64,000 bases of DNA, taken from the NCBI RefSeq assembly GCF_028463845.1, contig NZ_CP116805.1, positions 1,798,001 through 1,862,000 on the forward strand, read 5' to 3'. Below, piece after piece: positions 10,127 through 19,034 of the stretch; the stretch's first letter is position 1, and each line of letters begins with the position of its first letter. The position numbers and the translations under genes were made by a program. This stretch comes from Gimibacter soli (GTDB lineage: Bacteria > Pseudomonadota > Alphaproteobacteria > Sphingomonadales > Kordiimonadaceae). A model generated the notes under the pieces. That model saw nothing but the letters and a program-made list of their open reading frames with translations. It did not search any database and was not told the DNA's origin.

Positions 10127-10155
10127 AAAAAAGCCCCGCTCCGGCGGGGCTTTTT
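10127..10155. terminator. bidirectional terminator between helicase gene and tdk
   Basis: AAAAAGCCCCGC and GCGGGGCTTTTT pair around a TCCG loop, with A-run and T-run on both flanks. It serves the convergent helicase and tdk genes. Confidence 0.9.
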
Positions 10156-10158
10156 GCA

Positions 10159-10743
10159 TCAGCCGGACCAGCCGATCTTTTCCATGAAATGTTTGCGGCA
10201 GAGCGCGATATAGCGGTCGTTGCCGCCGATCTCGATCGATTGGCCCTGCCGCACCGCGTTGCCGTGCTCGTCGATCCGCAGGTTCATCGTCGCCTTGCTG
10301 CCGCAGGTGCAGATGGTTTTCAGCTCGATCAGTTCGTCGGCCACGGCTAGCAGCCATTTGCTGCCTTCGAAGGGGTTCGCCTGGAAATCGGTGCGCAGCC
10401 CATAACAGATGGTCGGGATTTTCAGCGTGTCGGCCACTGCCGCCAGCTGGAAAACCTGATCTTTCGACAGGAACTGGGCTTCATCCACCAGCACGCAGTG
10501 CAGGGGGCGCTTCTTCAGTTCCATCGTGACGGCATGGAAGAGGTCCGTGTCTGCCGCAAAGGCATGCGCTTCCTCGCTGAGGCCGATACGGCTGTTGATC
10601 GCCCCGGCCTTGGCGCGGTTATCGATGGCAGCGGTGAACAGCATCGTGTTCATGCCGCGCTCCCGATAGTTGAAGCTGGCCTGCAACAGGGTCGTCGATT
10701 TGCCCGCATTCATGGCGGAATAATAGAAGAACAGCTTGGCCAA
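10159..10743 (-). CDS. tdk: thymidine kinase
   Basis: Phosphorylates thymidine in the dTMP salvage pathway. The start is assigned to TTG at 10743, which gives (M)[17 protein letters not shown], the usual N-terminus of the family; GGAG lies 7 bases upstream, better than the ATGs further out. Length 194 residues. P-loop MNAGKSTT at 11-18, VDEAQFL with the catalytic glutamate, and a zinc site made of C-T-C in TICTCGSK plus C and H in ALCRKHF. It is transcribed divergently from clpP, with 255 bp between them, and shares a terminator with the convergent helicase gene. Confidence 0.95.
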   Translation of the reverse strand: MAKLFFYYSAMNAGKSTTLLQASFNYRERGMNTMLFTAAIDNRAKAGAINSRIGLSEEAHAFAADTDLFHAVTMELKKRPLHCVLVDEAQFLSKDQVFQLAAVADTLKIPTICYGLRTDFQANPFEGSKWLLAVADELIELKTICTCGSKATMNLRIDEHGNAVRQGQSIEIGGNDRYIALCRKHFMEKIGWSG

Positions 10744-10859
10744 GAACGGGCTCCTGATGGCGGGCATGGGTGAAGGCAACTGGCAACCGCGGGCGGGCTG
10801 CGGGAAGGCAATAGTTTAGAAGGGGAGATAGGCGATTTGCAACGTCCGTCGGCCATCAG

Positions 10860-10877
10860 GATCGCAATATTGTGATC
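10860..10877. repeat. near-perfect 18-bp palindrome between tdk and clpP
   Basis: GATCGCAATATTGTGATC is palindromic except for one mismatched pair. It sits between the divergent tdk and clpP genes, immediately upstream of the sigma-32-like promoter, so it could be an operator. The binding protein is unknown. Confidence 0.4.
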
Positions 10878-10879
10878 CC

Positions 10880-10908
10880 CTTGATAATCCTGCCTCCGAC
10901 CGCCATTT
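10880..10908 (+). promoter_or_regulatory. candidate heat-shock (sigma-32) promoter of clpP
   Basis: CTTGATA (10880-10886), 14-base spacer, CGCCATTT (10901-10908), close to CTTGAAA-N13/14-CCCCATNT. The predicted start is about 85 bases before clpP, whose heat-shock control by RpoH is well established in proteobacteria. Confidence 0.55.
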
Positions 10909-10998
10909 GTTCCTTGCCGGGCCAGCGCGCACTTTGCTAGAGCTTGGGCATGTTACCCGCGTATCGTCGCGGGGACCGATATCGAGGGAGCTGAATTT

Positions 10999-11619
10999 AT
11001 GGATATCATGGATACTTTTACGAGCACGCTGGTGCCGATGGTCGTCGAGCAGACGAGCCGTGGCGAGCGCGCCTATGACATCTATTCGCGGCTCCTGAAG
11101 GAACGCATCATTTTCCTCACGGGCCCGGTGGACGATCATGTATCGAGCCTGATTGTGGCGCAGCTGCTGTTCCTGGAAGCCGAGAACCCCAAGAAGGACA
11201 TTTCCTTCTATATCAACTCGCCGGGCGGCGTGGTGTCTTCGGGCCTCGCCATGTATGACACGATGCAATATATCCGCCCCAAGGTTGCCACCATGTGCAT
11301 CGGGCAGGCTTGCTCGATGGGGTCGCTTCTTCTCACCGCCGGCGAGCCGGGTATGCGCTATGCGCTGCCGAACGCCCGCGTCATGATCCACCAGCCTTCG
11401 GGCGGTGCGCGCGGCCAGGCGGCGGACATTGAAATCCAGGCACGCGAGATTTTGAAGCTGCGTGAGCGGCTCAACCAGATCTATGTGCAGCACACCGGCC
11501 AGAAGCTTGATGTGATCGAAAAAGCGATGGACCGTGACAACTTCATGTCGGCTGAAGAGGCGAAAGCCTTTGGCCTTATTGACGAAGTCTATGTGAAGCG
11601 CGACGACGACGCAGCCTGA
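10999..11619 (+). CDS. clpP: ATP-dependent Clp protease proteolytic subunit
   Basis: Serine peptidase forming the double-heptamer chamber used by ClpX and ClpA. 206 residues. Catalytic triad Ser106 ([10 protein letters not shown]), His131 (MIHQPSGG) and Asp180 (MDRDNFM); the spacing is the same as in the enteric enzyme. Also [11 protein letters not shown] for substrate binding. The ATG at 10999 has GGGAG 8 bases upstream; an ATG at 11008 is in frame. clpX follows after 135 bp and lon after that, so the three protease genes lie together but with separate terminator-like hairpins. Confidence 0.98.
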   Translation: MDIMDTFTSTLVPMVVEQTSRGERAYDIYSRLLKERIIFLTGPVDDHVSSLIVAQLLFLEAENPKKDISFYINSPGGVVSSGLAMYDTMQYIRPKVATMCIGQACSMGSLLLTAGEPGMRYALPNARVMIHQPSGGARGQAADIEIQAREILKLRERLNQIYVQHTGQKLDVIEKAMDRDNFMSAEEAKAFGLIDEVYVKRDDDAA

Positions 11620-11656
11620 CCCCAAGCCGGCCCCAAGCATGAGAGACCCATGTCCG

Positions 11657-11698
11657 GGGCCGCATTCTGCGGCTCCGGCGACAAATTTTTTGTTGTAT
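11657..11698 (+). terminator. possible weak terminator between clpP and clpX
   Basis: A hairpin GGGGCCGCA-TTC-TGCGGCTCC is followed at a distance of about eight bases by a run of T. The separation makes termination partial at best, so clpX may be expressed both from clpP and on its own. Confidence 0.4.
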
Positions 11699-11754
11699 GC
11701 GTCTTTTTAACCAGTCTACGATAAACAGGACTGAAGACAGTCTAGAAAACGGTG

Positions 11755-13020
11755 ATGACGTTGAGTAACTCGGACAGCAAAAACACGCTCTATTGCTCCT
11801 TCTGCGGCAAAAGCCAGCACGAGGTGCGGAAGCTTATCGCAGGCCCCACGGTCTTCATTTGCGATGAGTGCGTGGAGCTGTGTAACGACATTATCAAGGA
11901 AGAAAGCAAGAACGCCCTCGCCAAGAGCGGGGACGGTGTGCCCACTCCCCTCGATATCATGAAAGTGCTGGACGATTATGTGATCGGCCAGAAGGACGCC
12001 AAGAAGGTTCTGGCCGTTGCGGTCCATAACCATTACAAGCGCCTGCACCATGCGACGACGAGCACGTCGGATGTCGAGCTCAATAAATCGAATATCCTGC
12101 TTGTCGGGCCCACGGGCTGCGGCAAGACCCTCCTTGCCCAGACGCTGGCCCGCATTCTGGATGTGCCTTTCACCATGGCCGATGCGACCACGCTGACCGA
12201 AGCCGGTTATGTGGGCGAGGACGTGGAAAATATCATCCTGAAGCTGCTGCAGTCGGCTGATTATAATGTCGAGCGCGCCCAGCGCGGCATCGTCTATATC
12301 GACGAGGTCGACAAGATCAGCCGCAAGTCGGACAATCCTTCGATCACTCGCGACGTATCGGGCGAAGGCGTTCAGCAGGCGCTTCTGAAGATCATGGAAG
12401 GCACGGTGGCGAGCGTTCCCCCGCAGGGTGGTCGCAAGCATCCCCAGCAGGAATTCCTGCAGGTGGACACCACCAACATCCTTTTCATCTGCGGTGGCGC
12501 CTTCGCGGGCCTCGACCGTGTGATCGCCAACCGCCTGCAGGGCAAGTCGATCGGCTTCGGTGCCAAGGTATCGGCGCCTGACGAGCGTGGCACGGGTGAA
12601 CTGTTCCGCGATACCGAGCCCGAGGATTTGCTGAAGTTCGGCCTGATCCCCGAGTTTGTCGGTCGCCTGCCGGTGATTGCAACGCTTGAGGACCTTGATG
12701 AGGACGCGCTGGTGCGCATCCTTTCCGAGCCGAAAAACGCGCTCCTGAAGCAGTATCAGTGCCTCTTCGACATGGAGAAGGTGAAACTGACCTTCTCGAA
12801 CGAAGCGCTGTTCGCGGTTGCCAAACGCGCCATCGAGCGCAAGACCGGTGCACGCGGCCTGCGGTCGATCATGGAGGAGACGCTCCTCGACAGCATGTTC
12901 GAACTGCCGTCGATGGACGGGGTCGAGGAAGTGGTGATCAATGCCGAAGTTGTGAACCGCACGGCGAAACCGCTTCTGATCTATGCGGACCGGCGAGAAG
13001 AAGCCGGCAAGCCTGCATAA
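11755..13020 (+). CDS. clpX: ATP-dependent Clp protease ATP-binding subunit ClpX
   Basis: AAA+ unfoldase that recognises tagged substrates (ssrA and, in alphaproteobacteria, cell-cycle regulators) and feeds ClpP. 421 residues from ATG 11755; a GTG directly before it is a less likely start. N-terminal zinc-binding domain with Cys14, Cys17, Cys36 and Cys39. AAA+ module: [16 protein letters not shown] (Walker A), pore loop [15 protein letters not shown] (Walker B), GGRKHPQQ (RKH-type loop), [10 protein letters not shown] (containing the loop that docks on ClpP) and [11 protein letters not shown] (sensor 2). Confidence 0.98.
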   Translation: MTLSNSDSKNTLYCSFCGKSQHEVRKLIAGPTVFICDECVELCNDIIKEESKNALAKSGDGVPTPLDIMKVLDDYVIGQKDAKKVLAVAVHNHYKRLHHATTSTSDVELNKSNILLVGPTGCGKTLLAQTLARILDVPFTMADATTLTEAGYVGEDVENIILKLLQSADYNVERAQRGIVYIDEVDKISRKSDNPSITRDVSGEGVQQALLKIMEGTVASVPPQGGRKHPQQEFLQVDTTNILFICGGAFAGLDRVIANRLQGKSIGFGAKVSAPDERGTGELFRDTEPEDLLKFGLIPEFVGRLPVIATLEDLDEDALVRILSEPKNALLKQYQCLFDMEKVKLTFSNEALFAVAKRAIERKTGARGLRSIMEETLLDSMFELPSMDGVEEVVINAEVVNRTAKPLLIYADRREEAGKPA

Positions 13021-13032
13021 TGTGAAAGTTTG

Positions 13033-13062
13033 AAGGGGTTGAAACCAAGGTTTCGACCCCTT
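13033..13062 (+). terminator. hairpin after clpX
   Basis: AAGGGGTTGAAACC (13033-13046) pairs over 14 positions (one G-T) with GGTTTCGACCCCTT (13049-13062). There is no U-run, so it may be a processing or attenuation hairpin instead of a true terminator. Confidence 0.5.
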
Positions 13063-13189
13063 ACTTCCTCTCCTAGACGCCTATCTTGCGCGCTGACAGC
13101 CGGTTCAGGGCAATTTCCCTTTCTAACCCGCCCGTCATTGCCTTAAGATCGGCTCTTACGTCCCTTTCCTCCGTCCCAGGAGTCCTGTC

Positions 13190-15607
13190 ATGTCAGAATC
13201 TGACCTCGTTTCACGCCCGAATACCGTCCTGCCGGTGCTGCCGCTCCGCGATATCGTGGTATTCCCGCACATGATCGTGCCGCTGTTTGTCGGCCGCGAC
13301 AAATCCGTGCGCGCGCTGGAAGAGGTAATGGGCAAGGACAAGCAGATCCTGCTTGTGGCCCAGCGCGATGCCGGTGAAGACGATCCGACCCCGAACGATG
13401 TGTATGACATCGGCACGGTCGCAAGCGTCCTGCAGCTCCTCAAACTGCCCGATGGCACCGTGAAGGTGCTGGTGGAGGGCGGCGAGCGCGCAACCGTGCA
13501 GCGTTTCACCAAGGATGACGATTTCCTTGAAGCCGAGATCGCCTATCTGGAGCCCGCCGAGGAAGACCCGGCGGAACTGACCGCGCTCGCGCGTTCGGTC
13601 GTTGCCCAGTTCGACGCCTATGTGAAGCTCAACAAGAAGATCCCGGCCGAAGTGCTGGCGACGATCAGCCAGATCGAGGACCACGGCAAGCTTGCCGATA
13701 CGGTTGCCGCGCATCTGGCGCTGAAGATCGGCGACAAGCAGGAACTGCTGGCCATCCCGACGATTTCCGAACGCCTTGAGCGCATCTTTGCCTTCATGGA
13801 AGGCGAGATCGGCGTGCTGCAGGTGGAGAAGAAGATTCGCGGCCGCGTGAAGCGGCAGATGGAGAAGACCCAGCGCGAATATTATCTGAACGAGCAGCTG
13901 AAGGCGATCCAGAAGGAACTTGGCGAAGGCGACGATGGCCGCGAGGAAATTCAGGAACTCGAGGAAAAGATCAACGCCACCAAGCTTTCGAAGGAAGCCA
14001 AGGAAAAATGCCTGGCCGAGCTGAAGAAGCTGAAAACCATGAGCCCCATGTCGGCCGAAGCGACCGTGGTGCGCAACTATCTTGACTGGATGCTGACCGT
14101 TCCGTGGGGCAAGCGCAGCCGCGTCAAGAAAGACATCAAGCTCGCCCAGAAGGTGCTGGACGCCGATCATTACGGCCTCGAAAAGGTCAAGGAACGGATT
14201 ATCGAGTATCTGGCCGTGCAGCAGCGCGCCAAGGTACTGAAAGGCCCGATTCTCTGCCTAGTCGGTCCTCCGGGCGTTGGTAAAACCTCGCTCGGCAAAT
14301 CCATCGCCAAGGCAACGGGGCGCGAATTTGTGCGCTTCTCGCTCGGTGGCGTGCGGGATGAGGCCGAGATTCGCGGTCACCGCCGCACCTATATCGGCTC
14401 CATGCCCGGCAAGGTCATGCAGTCGATGAAGAAGGCCGGCAGCACGAACCCGCTGTTCCTTTTCGACGAGATCGACAAGATGGGGCAGGACTTCCGCGGC
14501 GATCCGGCTTCGGCGCTGCTTGAGGTGCTGGACCCCGAACAGAACTCCAAGTTCAACGACCATTATCTGGAGATCGACTATGATCTCTCGGACGTGATGT
14601 TCGTCACCACCGCCAACTCGCTCCGGATGCCGCAGCCGCTGCTGGACCGGATGGAGATCATCCAGCTTTCGGGCTACACCGAAGACGAGAAGGTCGAAAT
14701 CGCCAAGCGTCACCTCATTCCGAAGATCATCAAGGATCACGGACTGAAGCGCGGAGAATGGTCGATCTCGGATGGTGCTGTCCGCGATGTGATCCGCTAT
14801 TACACTCGCGAAGCCGGGGTGCGGAGCCTGGAGCGCGAATTCGCCAAGCTCGCCCGCAAGGCGGTGAAGGAAATCGTCGAGGGCAAGAAGAAGTCCATCT
14901 CGCTCACGTCCCGCAATCTCGGCAATTATGCCGGGGTGCGCAAATATCGTTACGGCGAGATCGACGAGATCGATCAGGTTGGCGTGACAACCGGTCTTGC
15001 CTGGACCGAAGTGGGCGGCGAGCTGCTGCCCATCGAGGCCGTGACCGTGCCCGGCAAGGGCGCGATCAAGCAGACCGGCAAGCTCGGCGAAGTGATGAGA
15101 GAATCGATCGAGGCGGCACGTTCCTATGTGCATTCGCGTTCGCTCGCTTTCGGTATCCAGCCTTCGGTATTCGAGAAAAAGGATATCCACATTCACGTGC
15201 CCGAGGGTGCAACGCCGAAAGACGGCCCGTCGGCCGGTATCGCCATGTGTACCTCGATCGTCTCGGTCCTGACCGGGGTTGAGGTTCGCCGCGATATCGC
15301 CATGACCGGCGAGGTGACCCTGCGCGGTCGCGTTCTCGCCATTGGCGGACTCAAGGAGAAGTTGCTGGCTGCTCTCCGCGGGGGAATCACCAAGGTGCTG
15401 ATCCCGGCGGACAACGAGAAAGACCTCGCAGAAATCCCCGATAACGTGAAAAGGGGCATGGAAATCGTCCCCGTGCGCTCCGTGGACGAGGTTTTGAAGC
15501 ATGCATTGGTGAAACCGCTGACCCCGCTTTCACCTGAGGACGTCGAGCCAATCCCTGATATTTCCAAGGAAAAATCGGTTTCCGGGGTGCAAGCGACGAC
15601 TCATTAA
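13190..15607 (+). CDS. lon: ATP-dependent protease Lon
   Basis: Homohexameric AAA+ serine protease degrading misfolded and regulatory proteins. 805 residues, a full-length LonA. The N-terminal substrate-binding domain starts [24 protein letters not shown]; coiled coil about 200-300; Walker A GPPGVGKT at 359-366; Walker [11 protein letters not shown]; peptidase domain with Ser681 in PKDGPSAG and the paired Lys724 in GGLKEKL. AGGAG precedes the ATG. It is separated from clpX by 169 bp containing a long hairpin, and followed by a strong terminator. No convincing sigma-32 promoter was seen upstream. Confidence 0.98.
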   Translation: MSESDLVSRPNTVLPVLPLRDIVVFPHMIVPLFVGRDKSVRALEEVMGKDKQILLVAQRDAGEDDPTPNDVYDIGTVASVLQLLKLPDGTVKVLVEGGERATVQRFTKDDDFLEAEIAYLEPAEEDPAELTALARSVVAQFDAYVKLNKKIPAEVLATISQIEDHGKLADTVAAHLALKIGDKQELLAIPTISERLERIFAFMEGEIGVLQVEKKIRGRVKRQMEKTQREYYLNEQLKAIQKELGEGDDGREEIQELEEKINATKLSKEAKEKCLAELKKLKTMSPMSAEATVVRNYLDWMLTVPWGKRSRVKKDIKLAQKVLDADHYGLEKVKERIIEYLAVQQRAKVLKGPILCLVGPPGVGKTSLGKSIAKATGREFVRFSLGGVRDEAEIRGHRRTYIGSMPGKVMQSMKKAGSTNPLFLFDEIDKMGQDFRGDPASALLEVLDPEQNSKFNDHYLEIDYDLSDVMFVTTANSLRMPQPLLDRMEIIQLSGYTEDEKVEIAKRHLIPKIIKDHGLKRGEWSISDGAVRDVIRYYTREAGVRSLEREFAKLARKAVKEIVEGKKKSISLTSRNLGNYAGVRKYRYGEIDEIDQVGVTTGLAWTEVGGELLPIEAVTVPGKGAIKQTGKLGEVMRESIEAARSYVHSRSLAFGIQPSVFEKKDIHIHVPEGATPKDGPSAGIAMCTSIVSVLTGVEVRRDIAMTGEVTLRGRVLAIGGLKEKLLAALRGGITKVLIPADNEKDLAEIPDNVKRGMEIVPVRSVDEVLKHALVKPLTPLSPEDVEPIPDISKEKSVSGVQATTH

Positions 15608-15650
15608 TCGCCTTGAATCAAAACGCGCCGAATTCAAGCGAAAAAAAATT

Positions 15651-15678
15651 AAAAAACCGCAGTTTTCTGCGGTTTTTT
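15651..15678. terminator. terminator after lon
   Basis: AAAAAACCGCAG (15651-15662), loop TTTT, CTGCGGTTTTTT (15667-15678). Symmetric, so it could act in both directions. Confidence 0.9.
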
Positions 15679-15681
15679 GCT

Positions 15682-15711
15682 TTGACATAAGGATTTTTTC
15701 AGTTCTACATT
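15682..15711 (+). promoter_or_regulatory. promoter of the HU gene
   Basis: Perfect TTGACA (15682-15687), 18-base spacer, TACATT (15706-15711). The predicted start is about 50 bases before the TTG start codon. Confidence 0.65.
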
Positions 15712-15770
15712 GTCATCGCATTTCGGGGCTGGATCATCCAACCCAGTCCTTTAACTCAGAGGGGGATACC

Positions 15771-16046
15771 TTGAACAAGAACGATCTCATTGCAAAAGTC
15801 GCCGATGCAGCTGCTCTTTCGAAAGCCGACGCTGGTAAAGCTGTTGATGCCGTCTTCGACGCCATCACCGCTTCGCTCAAAGCTGGTGACGAAGTTCGTC
15901 TCGTAGGCTTCGGCACTTTCGCTGTTGCTGCTCGTGCAGCGACCACGGGTCGTAACCCGCGCACCGGCGAAGAAATCAAGATCCCGGCTTCGAAGCAGCC
16001 GAAATTCAAGGCCGGCAAAGGCCTCAAGGACGCCGTTAACGGCTAA
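15771..16046 (+). CDS. hupB: DNA-binding protein HU
   Basis: Small nucleoid-associated protein that bends DNA as a dimer. 91 residues starting from TTG at 15771, with GAGGGGGA 5 bases upstream; [12 protein letters not shown] is the family N-terminus. DNA-binding arm GFGTFAV...[34 protein letters not shown] is complete. Own promoter and own terminator make it monocistronic. Its position after lon is common in proteobacteria. The symbol hupB follows that context; hup would serve equally. Confidence 0.96.
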   Translation: MNKNDLIAKVADAAALSKADAGKAVDAVFDAITASLKAGDEVRLVGFGTFAVAARAATTGRNPRTGEEIKIPASKQPKFKAGKGLKDAVNG

Positions 16047-16067
16047 TCCTGACATCAGGTTCTAGAG

Positions 16068-16104
16068 AAACGGCCGTACAGATTGTGCGGCCGTTTTTCT
16101 TTTC
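16068..16104 (+). terminator. terminator after the HU gene
   Basis: AAACGGCCG (16068-16076) pairs with CGGCCGTTT (16088-16096) and is followed by a T-rich tail. Confidence 0.85.
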
Positions 16105-16124
16105 AAAAAACCTGAAAATAGGGC

Positions 16125-16153
16125 TGGACAGGGCGGCAGTTTGGCCCTAAAAG
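16125..16153 (+). promoter_or_regulatory. promoter of the tRNA-Val pair
   Basis: TGGACA (16125-16130), 17-base spacer, TAAAAG (16148-16153). The GGGC...GGCCC spacer resembles the two tRNA-Asp promoters. Confidence 0.55.
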
Positions 16154-16174
16154 CGCCGTCACCCGGTTGAAAGT

Positions 16175-16250
16175 GGGCGATTAGCTCAGTTGGTAGAGCA
16201 TCTCGTTTACACCGAGAGGGTCGGCAGTTCGAGCCTGTCATCGCCCACCA
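16175..16250 (+). tRNA. tRNA-Val (TAC)
   Basis: 76 nt. Acceptor GGGCGAT/ATCGCCC, anticodon stem-loop TCTCG-TTTACAC-CGAGA giving TAC, A73 and encoded CCA. Standard T-arm (GGCAGTTCGAGCCTGTC, with a slightly imperfect stem). Confidence 0.95.
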
Positions 16251-16300
16251 CTTACCGGCCGCCTTGCATGACACCCATGCAACTCCATGTCAGAATGAAC

Positions 16301-16376
16301 GGGCAATTAGCTCAGTTGGTAGAGCACCTCGGTCACATCGAGGGGGTCAGCGGTTCGAGCCCGTTATTGCCCACCA
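16301..16376 (+). tRNA. tRNA-Val (CAC)
   Basis: 76 nt. Acceptor GGGCAAT/ATTGCCC, anticodon stem-loop CCTCG-GTCACAT-CGAGG giving CAC, A73 and encoded CCA. It lies 50 bp after tRNA-Val(TAC) and is close to it in sequence, so it is probably an ancient tandem duplicate in one transcript. Confidence 0.95.
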
Positions 16377-16395
16377 TTCGACGACAGAGGCGGAC

Positions 16396-16704
16396 ATGAC
16401 CCATCCTTCCGAAGATGATGCTGCGAAAACGCCCGAAGCAAAGCCTGCGGCGCGCGCACCTATTGTCATCGAGGCGTCATGGGCGCCGAAGGACCCGCGC
16501 GACAAGCTTTATGACGATGATGCAACGGCCAGCGAGAAGGCGGGGTCGGTGGTCAGAATCGTTGCGGCATTTCATCCGGTTCTCAATTTTTTCCTGATCA
16601 TTTTCGATCTCATTCGCAACCGCGACTGGCGCGGTTTCCTGATGCTTGGCGTTTTTGCATTGCTGATTCTCGGCGGGGCTTGGCTGTTCGTCTGGCGCGT
16701 GTAG
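16396..16704 (+). CDS. small membrane protein of unknown function
   Basis: 102 residues from the ATG at 16396 (AGAGG 5 bases upstream), only 20 bp after the tRNA-Val(CAC) CCA. The N-terminal half is hydrophilic and Ala/Pro/Asp-rich (cytoplasmic, probably disordered). The C-terminal half has two predicted membrane helices, around VLNFFLIIFDLI and FLMLGVFALLILGGAWLFVW, separated by RNRDWRG. No family recognised. It may be cotranscribed with the tRNA-Val genes, which would be unusual but is seen in alphaproteobacteria. Confidence 0.65.
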   Translation: MTHPSEDDAAKTPEAKPAARAPIVIEASWAPKDPRDKLYDDDATASEKAGSVVRIVAAFHPVLNFFLIIFDLIRNRDWRGFLMLGVFALLILGGAWLFVWRV

Positions 16705-16735
16705 AAAAATCGTCGCGCAAAGTTGAAAAAGCTGA

Positions 16736-16764
16736 TTGACAGGGGAGGGCAGCGCCCTTAAACA
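16736..16764 (+). promoter_or_regulatory. promoter of first tRNA-Asp
   Basis: TTGACA (16736-16741), 17-base spacer, TAAACA (16759-16764), 21 bases before the tRNA. It is nearly the same as the promoter at 18295. Confidence 0.7.
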
Positions 16765-16785
16765 ACGCCCCGCAACAAGCGACAC

Positions 16786-16862
16786 GCGGGTGTAGCTCAG
16801 TTGGTTAGAGTGCCGGCCTGTCACGCCGGAGGTCGCGGGTTCGAGCCCCGTCACTCGCGCCA
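16786..16862 (+). tRNA. tRNA-Asp (GTC), copy 1
   Basis: 77 nt. Acceptor GCGGGTG/CACTCGC, anticodon stem-loop CCGGC-CTGTCAC-GCCGG giving GTC, G73 and encoded CCA. It is identical base for base to the copy at 18341. Confidence 0.96.
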
Positions 16863-16875
16863 TCGCTTGGTGAAG

Positions 16876-16902
16876 AAAGCCGCAGGTTTCTGCGGCTTTT
16901 TT
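16876..16902 (+). terminator. terminator after tRNA-Asp copy 1
   Basis: AAAGCCGCAG (16876-16885), GTTT loop, CTGCGGCTTTTTT. Confidence 0.9.
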
Positions 16903-17056
16903 CGTTTTCAGGATTGCCACACTGAAACCCCTGCGTGACACGGTGCACCAGCAGGCCTGCGCGCTACAGCCCATTGCCGCCTACTGGTCCCAGTTTTCCT
17001 TTGCCATCAATGCCATCGCCCGCCATCCTTTGCTGAAACGTTCTGGGGGAACAGGT

Positions 17057-18298
17057 ATGTCATCTTCAATGCGCATTCTGCTGGCGCTCTTTCTCGGCGT
17101 GGCTGGCGGTGCGTTGCTGCAGGCCTATCTGCCGCACTGGGTAAGCGACGTGGAGGCGCTGACCGGCCCGGTTGGCGCAATGTGGCTTGCGGGCTTGCGC
17201 ATGGCCGTGGTGCCGCTCATTTTCGCGCTGATCGTGACAGGCATCGGCACGGCGACCGAAGCAGCGGCCGCTGGCGGCATGGTGGCGCGGTCGCTTGGGC
17301 TTTTTCTTTTCCTCCTGGTGGTGTCGGCGCTCATCGGCGTCATCCTGATGCCGGCCTTCCTGTCGATGATGCCGGTGGACCCGGCAGCCGCCGAAACGCT
17401 CCGGGCATCTGTGGCATCCACGGCGACGATCCCGGAAACCCCGGGGCTTGGGGACTGGTTCCGCAGCCTCATTCCATCGAACATTCTGGCGAGTGCGGCG
17501 AACGGCGACAGCCTGCAGATCGTTATCTTCGCCATCATCTTCGGATTCGCCATCACCCGCCTGCCGGAAGGCCCGCGCGTGATGCTGACCGACTTTTTCC
17601 GGGCGGTCGGTGACGCGATGATGCAGATCGTGCACTGGGTGATCTGGGTGGCGCCTGTCGGGATTTTTGCGCTTGCCTTCTCGCTCGGGGCAGGGGCGGA
17701 CGCAGCGCTCGCCGAAGCGCTTCTCTCCTATATCGTGATGATTTCGGTCCTGTGCATCATCTGCGGCCTCGTTATCTATCCGCTTGTCGGCTGGTTCAGC
17801 GGCGTCAAGGTGGGTGATTTTGCCCGGGCGGCTGCCTCGGCGCAGGTGGTGGCGGCATCGACCCGGTCTTCGCTCGCCAGCCTGCCTGCCACCATCGAAA
17901 GTGCGGACCGGCTGGGCATCGACAAAAGGGTAAGCGGCGTGGTGCTGCCGATGGCGGTTTCGCTCCTCCGCGTGACAAGCGCCTCCGCCAATCTCGGGGT
18001 CGCCATCTTTATCGCCCATATATACGGTGTGGAGCCCAGCATGACGACGCTGCTGGCCGCGGGTGCGCTTTCGGTGCTTGTCAGCCTCACCATCGTCAGC
18101 CTGCCGGCGCAGGCCAATCTCTATATCGTCATTCCGCCGCTCTGTGCCGTGTTCGGGGTGCCGCCCGAAATTCTGGCGGTGCTGGTGGCCGTTGAAACCT
18201 TCCCCGATACCTTCCGGACCATCTCGAATGTCACGGCGAATCTGGGGGTTAGTGCCATTGTTGCGAATAGGGACAAAAAAAAGAACGAGACTGATTGA
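17057..18298 (+). CDS. dicarboxylate/amino acid:cation symporter (DAACS family)
   Basis: Inner-membrane transporter taking up C4-dicarboxylates or glutamate/aspartate with Na+ or H+. 413 residues from ATG 17057 (GGGGGAACAGG upstream); the frame is open upstream but without a better start. About eight to ten hydrophobic segments plus the re-entrant loop region: STRSSLASLPATIESADRLG corresponds to the Ser-rich hairpin 1 and VVLPMAVSLLRVTSASANLG to the conserved substrate and cation region. The C-terminal hydrophobic part ends in KKKNETD. Substrate cannot be fixed from the sequence. The gene lies between two identical tRNA-Asp genes, and its TGA stop is inside the -35 hexamer of the second one. 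Confidence 0.88.
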   Translation: MSSSMRILLALFLGVAGGALLQAYLPHWVSDVEALTGPVGAMWLAGLRMAVVPLIFALIVTGIGTATEAAAAGGMVARSLGLFLFLLVVSALIGVILMPAFLSMMPVDPAAAETLRASVASTATIPETPGLGDWFRSLIPSNILASAANGDSLQIVIFAIIFGFAITRLPEGPRVMLTDFFRAVGDAMMQIVHWVIWVAPVGIFALAFSLGAGADAALAEALLSYIVMISVLCIICGLVIYPLVGWFSGVKVGDFARAAASAQVVAASTRSSLASLPATIESADRLGIDKRVSGVVLPMAVSLLRVTSASANLGVAIFIAHIYGVEPSMTTLLAAGALSVLVSLTIVSLPAQANLYIVIPPLCAVFGVPPEILAVLVAVETFPDTFRTISNVTANLGVSAIVANRDKKKNETD

Positions 18299-18323
18299 CA
18301 AGGGCAGGCGGTGGCCCTAAACA
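18295..18323 (+). promoter_or_regulatory. promoter of second tRNA-Asp
   Basis: TTGACA (18295-18300), 17-base spacer, TAAACA (18318-18323). The TGA stop codon of the symporter gene (18296-18298) lies inside the -35 element. Confidence 0.7.
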
Positions 18324-18340
18324 CTGCCCCACCAAACGAT

Positions 18341-18417
18341 GCGGGTGTAGCTCAGTTGGTTAGAGTGCCGGCCTGTCACGCCGGAGGTCGCGGGTTCGAG
18401 CCCCGTCACTCGCGCCA
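18341..18417 (+). tRNA. tRNA-Asp (GTC), copy 2
   Basis: 77 nt, identical to 16786-16862, including the encoded CCA. The promoter region is also duplicated. Confidence 0.96.
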
Positions 18418-18429
18418 GTTTGGTCCAAG

Positions 18430-18467
18430 AAAAACGCGCTTTGCTCCGGCAGGCGCGTTTTTGTTTT
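18430..18467 (+). terminator. terminator after tRNA-Asp copy 2
   Basis: AAAAACGCGC pairs with GCGCGTTTTT around a 13-base loop, followed by more T. It is not related in sequence to the terminator of copy 1. Confidence 0.8.
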
Positions 18468-18539
18468 TCCAGCATGTTTTCGCATGATGACACAGGCACT
18501 TAACGTGCCCAGTTGAGAGTCGTTCTTAAAGCTCAACCC

Positions 18540-18568
18540 TTTTCATGCCGTGAGCCCCTCGTTATACT
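18540..18568 (+). promoter_or_regulatory. candidate promoter of the nuo operon
   Basis: TTTTCA (18540-18545), 17-base spacer, TATACT (18563-18568), giving a leader of about 95 bases before nuoA. The -35 is weak. Confidence 0.4.
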
Positions 18569-18668
18569 GCCGCCACGACCCAATATGGCCAAATTCTGTC
18601 TTTACGGCGGCACACTTGGTCGATAAAAGGGCGCTAGTCAATCCGGGCTAACGAAAGAAGGCACCTTC

Positions 18669-19034
18669 ATGCAATCGTTGCTCATGCAGTATCTGCCGAT
18701 CCTTATTTTCCTTGGAATCGCCATTGGTCTGTCCGTGGTGTTCGTGGCTGCCGCCTGGCTCATCGCCCGGCAGAATCCCGATAGCGAAAAGCTGTCGGCC
18801 TACGAGTGTGGTTTCGAGGCGTTCGAGGATGCGCGGCACCAGTTCGACGTCCGCTTCTATCTGGTGGCGATCCTCTTCATCATCTTCGACCTTGAGGTCG
18901 CCTTCCTGTTCCCGTGGGCTGTGACCCTCGGCAAGATCGGGCTCTTCGGTTTCTGGTCGATGATGGCCTTCCTTGGTGTCCTCACCATCGGCTTCATTTA
19001 TGAATGGAAGAAAGGGGCGCTCGAATGGGAGTAG
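18669..19034 (+). CDS. nuoA: NADH-quinone oxidoreductase subunit A
   Basis: Membrane-arm subunit at the quinone-site interface of complex I. 121 residues with three transmembrane helices (about 8-30, 62-82, 88-110) and the conserved loop with [34 protein letters not shown]. It is the first gene of the 14-gene nuo operon. The ATG at 18669 follows GAAAGAAGG. The 3' end overlaps nuoB by 10 bases. Confidence 0.97.
   Translation: MQSLLMQYLPILIFLGIAIGLSVVFVAAAWLIARQNPDSEKLSAYECGFEAFEDARHQFDVRFYLVAILFIIFDLEVAFLFPWAVTLGKIGLFGFWSMMAFLGVLTIGFIYEWKKGALEWE

Noticed and set aside
13033-13062. CIRCE/HrcA operator between clpX and lon
   Set aside because: The inverted repeat does not match TTAGCACTC-N9-GAGTGCTAA; it is a plain hairpin.
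16786-18417. tRNA-Asp repeats as attachment sites of an integrated element
   Set aside because: No integrase, excisionase or phage gene lies between them and both tRNAs have full promoters; duplication explains the data better.
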